In this document: positions 60,712 through 64,000 of the stretch, in pieces
Layout of the letters: every line of letters begins with the position of its first letter
Position numbering within the stretch: position 1 is the stretch's first letter
Source of the DNA: Betaproteobacteria bacterium
GTDB taxonomy: Bacteria > Pseudomonadota > Gammaproteobacteria > Burkholderiales > Burkholderiaceae_C
Assembly: GCA_947453725.1 (NCBI GenBank)
Contig: CANGHH010000001.1
Location: 124,001 to 188,000 of the forward strand
Direction: 5' to 3'
Length of the DNA stretch: 64,000 nucleotides
Notes under the pieces: generated by a model
Database searches by the model: none
What the model was told of the DNA's origin: nothing
The model's input: only the letters and a program-made list of their open reading frames with translations
Translations under genes and position numbers: made by a program

Positions 60712-62106
60712 TCAGTACGCGTTGCGGTCGAAGAACACGAGCTTGATGGTGCGCGCGATGATCTGCAGGTCCAGACCCAGCGACCAGTTGCGCAGGTATT
60801 CCAGGTCGTATTCGACCCGCGTCTGCATCTTGTCCACGGTTTCGGTCTCGCCGCGCAGGCCGTGGATCTGGGCCCAGCCGGTGATGCCCGGCTTGACCTT
60901 GTGGCGCACCATGTAGGCCTTGATCAACTGGCGGTATTGCTGGTTGTGCGCCACGGCATGCGGGCGCGGCCCGACGATGCTCATGCGGCCCTGCAGCACG
61001 TTGATGAACTGCGGCAGTTCGTCCAGCGAGCTGCGGCGCAGGAAGGCGCCAAAGCGCGTGATGCGCGGGTCGACCTTGGTCGCCTGCGGCACGACCGCGC
61101 CGTCCTCGGCGGTGCGCATCGAGCGGAACTTGTAGATCACGATCTCTTCGCCATCGAGCCCGTTGCGGCGCTGCGCGAAGATCACCGGCCCCGGCGAACT
61201 GAGCTTCACGCCGATGGCCACCAACACCAGCAGCGGCGAGATCAGCACCAGGATGGCGCAGGCCAGGACCAGGTCAGACAGCCGCTTGATCAGCCGGTTG
61301 GTGCCGGTGAACGGTGTTTCCTGCAGGCCGACGACGGGCACGCCGTTCATGTCGTGCAGCCGGCCCTGGATGATGCTGATGCCGAAGACGTCGGGCACGA
61401 AGAACACGCTGGCCGTGGTGCCCTGCACCTGCGACAGCAGCTCGACGATGCGCGGCTGCGAGCCTAACGGCAGCGTGATGTAGACCTCGTGCACGCCATG
61501 CCGGGTGATGTAGGGCGCCACCCGTTTCAGGTCGCCCAGCCGCAGGCCGGCGGCATCGGGGTCGACGCGCTCGTCGGCCCGGTCGTCGAAGTAGCCGAGA
61601 AAGACCAGGCCCAGGCCGTCGCGGGCCTGGAAGGCGCGCGACACCTTCACGCCCAGGCTGCCGGCGCCCACGACGATGGCGGTGCGCTGGTTGCCGGGCG
61701 CGCTGGCCAGTCGATGCAGCACGATGCGGCCCGCGTAGTAGCCCAGCCACTGCAGCACCGGGGTGGCCAGCGCCCACCACATCAGCACCTCGCCCTTGAA
61801 CAGGCGTTGGCTGTGGGTCGCATAGCTGCACAGCGCCAGGATCGTCAACAGGCTCAGCCACGAGGTGCTGATGTCGACGGCGCTGTTCAGCGGCCGGTCG
61901 CGGAAGCGGTTGCGCCCTGGGAAGGTCAGCGCAAAGATCAGCAGGCACAGGGTCAGGTCCGACCGCCCGATCGGCTCGTTGAAGAGGGCCGATACCGCCA
62001 GGAACATCAGGACCGTGATGGTCGGTTCCAGGAACGCCGCAACCAGCGAGGTCACCGACTGGGGCGCGCTGTAGAACGTGGTCTTGTAGCCTCTGTTTTC
62101 GAACAT
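60712..62106 (-). CDS. epsB: Undecaprenyl-phosphate glucose phosphotransferase (EPS-initiating enzyme)
   Basis: 464 residues from ATG 62106 (MFENRGYKTTFYSAPQSV). Four or five N-terminal membrane helices, a CoA-binding-like cytoplasmic domain (AIVVGAGSLGVKVSRAF), then a membrane helix and the bacterial sugar transferase domain: KRLSDLVLACAILVL, VIFAQRRNGLDGEEIVIYKFRSM, RRSSLDELPQFINVL, SIVGPRPHA, KPGITGWAQIHGLRGETETV. It transfers glucose-1-phosphate to undecaprenyl phosphate. It is the first gene of the leftward arm, and the symbol follows the methanolan-type naming. Confidence 0.93.
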   Translation of the reverse strand: MFENRGYKTTFYSAPQSVTSLVAAFLEPTITVLMFLAVSALFNEPIGRSDLTLCLLIFALTFPGRNRFRDRPLNSAVDISTSWLSLLTILALCSYATHSQRLFKGEVLMWWALATPVLQWLGYYAGRIVLHRLASAPGNQRTAIVVGAGSLGVKVSRAFQARDGLGLVFLGYFDDRADERVDPDAAGLRLGDLKRVAPYITRHGVHEVYITLPLGSQPRIVELLSQVQGTTASVFFVPDVFGISIIQGRLHDMNGVPVVGLQETPFTGTNRLIKRLSDLVLACAILVLISPLLVLVAIGVKLSSPGPVIFAQRRNGLDGEEIVIYKFRSMRTAEDGAVVPQATKVDPRITRFGAFLRRSSLDELPQFINVLQGRMSIVGPRPHAVAHNQQYRQLIKAYMVRHKVKPGITGWAQIHGLRGETETVDKMQTRVEYDLEYLRNWSLGLDLQIIARTIKLVFFDRNAY

Positions 62107-62144
62107 GAAAGGCGGGTCAGGGCGGGATGGGTTGGCGGCCGTGC

Positions 62145-62192
62145 GGCCCGCGGTGAAAAGCCGGCCCGCAGATGCTCGAGGGTCTGCGGGCC
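62145..62192 (-). promoter_or_regulatory. Leader hairpin of the leftward eps operon with an alternative arm
   Basis: On the minus strand GGCCCGCAGA (62192-62183), a 10-base loop, and TCTGCGGGCC (62172-62163) form a perfect stem, followed by GGC and TTTT (62159-62156). A third segment GCGGGCC (62151-62145) could pair with the first arm instead of the second. This terminator/alternative layout lies 57-86 bases before the epsB start and resembles an attenuator. Confidence 0.45.
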
Positions 62193-62271
62193 ATGGGGTG
62201 CGTGGTCGATTCTCTACCAATTCATGTGAGGTTCAGGCCCGCCGCCGGCGGCGACGGGCGGGGCCCGCTGC

Positions 62272-62277
62272 CTACAA
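62272..62277 (+). promoter_or_regulatory. -10 element directly before ubiJ
   Basis: TACAAT ends eight bases before the ubiJ ATG. If used, transcription would start at or next to the ATG, giving a leaderless message. No -35 match is visible. Confidence 0.35.
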
Positions 62278-62284
62278 TCAGCCC

Positions 62285-62803
62285 ATGTTGCAAAGTCTTC
62301 ACGCGCTGCTCGCGCCGGCCCTGTCCGAGCGCCTGACCCTGGTCATCAACCACGTCCTGGCCGGCGAAGCCGTGGCGACGGCCCGCCTGCAGCCGCACGC
62401 CGGCCGCACCTTGGCCCTGTCCATCAGCGGCTGGCCCGCGCTGCTGCCGCCGCCGCCGACGCTGGCCTGGCGGATCACGCCGGCTGGCATGGTCGAGTGG
62501 TGCGGCGTCGAGCCGCTGGCCGCGCCCGACCTGGCCGTGACGCTCGACGCGCCGAACCCGGCCCTGCTGATCGGCCGCCTGATCGGCGGCGAGGTGCCGG
62601 CGCTGCAGATCGACGGCGACGCCCAGCTGGCCGGCGACGTGAACTGGCTGCTGCAGAACGTGCGCTGGGACGTCGCCGCCGATCTCGAACGCCTGTTCGG
62701 TCCGACCGTGGCGCAGCCGCTGCACCGCATCGGCTCGGCGCTGGCCAAGGCCTTGCGCGCAGCGCTCGACCTCGGCGCCCGCCTGCGCTCACGCGGCAGC
62801 TGA
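62285..62803 (+). CDS. ubiJ: Ubiquinone biosynthesis accessory factor UbiJ
   Basis: 172 residues from ATG 62285. SCP2-type lipid-binding fold, with LSISGWPAL, the central [18 protein letters not shown] and the conserved [23 protein letters not shown] segment, then [14 protein letters not shown]. UbiJ organises the soluble Ubi complex that makes ubiquinone and binds prenylated intermediates. It is coupled to ubiB, two bases downstream, but separated from ubiE by the EPS locus. Confidence 0.92.
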   Translation: MLQSLHALLAPALSERLTLVINHVLAGEAVATARLQPHAGRTLALSISGWPALLPPPPTLAWRITPAGMVEWCGVEPLAAPDLAVTLDAPNPALLIGRLIGGEVPALQIDGDAQLAGDVNWLLQNVRWDVAADLERLFGPTVAQPLHRIGSALAKALRAALDLGARLRSRGS

Positions 62804-62805
62804 CC

Positions 62806-64000
62806 TTGGCCCACATCGGCAGACTGGTGACGATCGTCGTCACCGTCCTGCGCTTCGGCCTGGACGAGGTGGCGCTGTCGGCCTTCCGCCAGCCCTGGGT
62901 GCGCGGCCTGGTGCGCCTGGCCACCATCGGCCGCCGCCTGGACGCCCCGCGCGGCGAACGCCTGCGCCTGGGTCTGGAGCGCCTGGGGCCGATCTTCATC
63001 AAGTTCGGCCAGGTGCTGTCGACGCGGCGCGACCTGATCCCGCTGGACGTCGCCGACGAGCTGGCCCGGCTGCAGGACCGCGTGCCGCCCTTCCCGGCGG
63101 CGCAGTCGCGGGCGCTGGTCGAAAAGGCTTTCGGGCGGCGCATCGAGGACGTCTTCACCAGTTTCGACGCCGAGCCGGTGGCCAGCGCGTCGATTGCCCA
63201 GGTCCACTTCGCGGTGATGAAGGACGGCCGCGAGGTGGCTGTCAAGGTGCTTCGTCCGGGCATGCTGGAGGTCATCGACCAGGACATGAACCTGCTGCAC
63301 CTGCTGGCGCGCTGGATCGAAAGGCTGTCGGCCGACGGCCGGCGGCTGAAGCCGCGCGAGGTGGTGGCCGAATTCGACGGCTACCTGCACGACGAGCTGG
63401 ACCTGGTGCGCGAAGCCGCCAACGGCGCGCAGCTGCGGCGCAACATGGAAGGCCTGGACCTGGTGCTGGTGCCCGAGATGGTCTGGGAGCTGTGCACGCC
63501 CAGCGTCATCGTGATGCAGCGCATGACCGGCGTGCCGATCGGCCAGATCGAGCGCATCCGCGCCGCCGGGGTCGACTTCAAGAAGCTGGCCCGCGACGGC
63601 GTCACGCTGTTCTTCACCCAGGTCTTCCGCGACGGCTTTTTCCACGCCGACATGCACCCGGGCAACATCCAGGTCAGCCTCGACCCGGCCACCTTCGGCC
63701 GCTACGTGGCGCTGGACTTCGGCATCGTCGGCACGCTGACCGACAACGACAAGGAATACCTGGCCTACAACTTCCTGGCCTTCTTCCAGCGCGATTACAA
63801 GCGGGTGGCCGAACTGCACATCGAGAGCGGCTGGGTGCCGGCCAACACCCGCGTCGATGCGCTGGAGAGCGCGATCCGCGCGGTCTGCGAGCCGCAGTTC
63901 GACCGGCCGCTGAAGGAAATCTCGCTGGGCCAGGTGCTGATGCGGCTGTTCCAGACCTCGCGCCGCTTCAACGTCGAGATCCAGCCGCAGCTGGTGCTGC
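62806..64000 (+). CDS. ubiB: Ubiquinone biosynthesis protein kinase-like UbiB (partial)
   Basis: A TTG start two bases after the ubiJ stop opens a frame that is still running at the right edge (398 codons seen). UbiB/ABC1 motifs are present: the KxGQ motif in [12 protein letters not shown], the ASIAQVHFA nucleotide loop, [11 protein letters not shown], the catalytic-loop-like [12 protein letters not shown], and LDFGIVG. UbiB family members are atypical kinases/ATPases needed for coenzyme Q synthesis at the membrane. The C-terminal membrane helices lie outside the window. Confidence 0.95.
   Translation, partial: MAHIGRLVTIVVTVLRFGLDEVALSAFRQPWVRGLVRLATIGRRLDAPRGERLRLGLERLGPIFIKFGQVLSTRRDLIPLDVADELARLQDRVPPFPAAQSRALVEKAFGRRIEDVFTSFDAEPVASASIAQVHFAVMKDGREVAVKVLRPGMLEVIDQDMNLLHLLARWIERLSADGRRLKPREVVAEFDGYLHDELDLVREAANGAQLRRNMEGLDLVLVPEMVWELCTPSVIVMQRMTGVPIGQIERIRAAGVDFKKLARDGVTLFFTQVFRDGFFHADMHPGNIQVSLDPATFGRYVALDFGIVGTLTDNDKEYLAYNFLAFFQRDYKRVAELHIESGWVPANTRVDALESAIRAVCEPQFDRPLKEISLGQVLMRLFQTSRRFNVEIQPQLVL

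Overview
The window is a high-GC, gene-dense chromosomal segment of a betaproteobacterium of the order Burkholderiales. The Rubrivivax/Leptothrix/Ideonella-type lineage fits best, judging from the gene order petBC-sspA-sspB, the dciA/secA/argJ neighbourhood, the DUF971-ubiE and ubiJ-ubiB pairs, and an XrtB (exosortase B) EPS locus. I recognised no insertion sequence, integrase, prophage, CRISPR array or rRNA. One tRNA gene, tRNA-Thr(UGU), is present.

Left part (1-24405), mostly housekeeping. It holds the end of petB with petC (cytochrome bc1), sspA-sspB, tRNA-Thr, a divergent dciA/secA pair, and a small Cys-containing exported protein beside a decayed TPR gene. Next come a leftward pair, a PEP-CTERM protein and a large subtilase, behind a candidate sigma-54 promoter. 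They are followed by argJ and an MFS exporter, the full ugpB-A-E-C-Q glycerol-3-phosphate/phosphodiester uptake operon, a 1323-residue flavin/Fe-S dehydrogenase, a 56-residue protein ending like a PEP-CTERM anchor, a DUF971 gene and ubiE.

Middle and right part (24406-62280), a roughly 38 kb exopolysaccharide locus. It lies exactly between ubiE and ubiJ-ubiB, genes that are usually close neighbours. The rightward arm is epsD-epsE-epsF-epsG-xrtB-epsI, then flippase, glycosyltransferases, polymerase/ligase-like protein, a visibly AT-richer cargo block (37009-40371: methyltransferase, glycosyltransferase-like protein, membrane protein) and one more GT4. A leftward block carries a beta-helix lipoprotein, two GT4 enzymes and a WecG/TagA-type transferase. 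Then follow an unrecognised gene, the scar of a toxin-antitoxin module, fcl-gmd, ugd and cspA. The leftward arm starting at 62106 is the initiating sugar-phosphate transferase (epsB), epsL, galE, manC and rfbB-D-A-C, mostly with overlapping stop/start codons.

How it fits together. The sugar genes predict supply of UDP-Gal, UDP-GlcA, GDP-Man, GDP-L-Fuc and dTDP-L-Rha. EpsB would start the lipid-linked repeat unit, the glycosyltransferases extend it, the flippase exports it, the ligase-like protein polymerises it, EpsF/EpsG set chain length, and EpsE/EpsL carry it through the outer membrane. XrtB should process PEP-CTERM proteins such as the one at 10033-10773. Three regulatory signals stand out. 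Both EPS arms begin with leader hairpins followed by T-runs (candidate attenuators). EpsG carries an N-terminal tandem 24+5+24 motif like the c-di-GMP-binding MshEN domain. The PEP-CTERM gene has a sigma-54-type promoter. The window closes inside ubiB.
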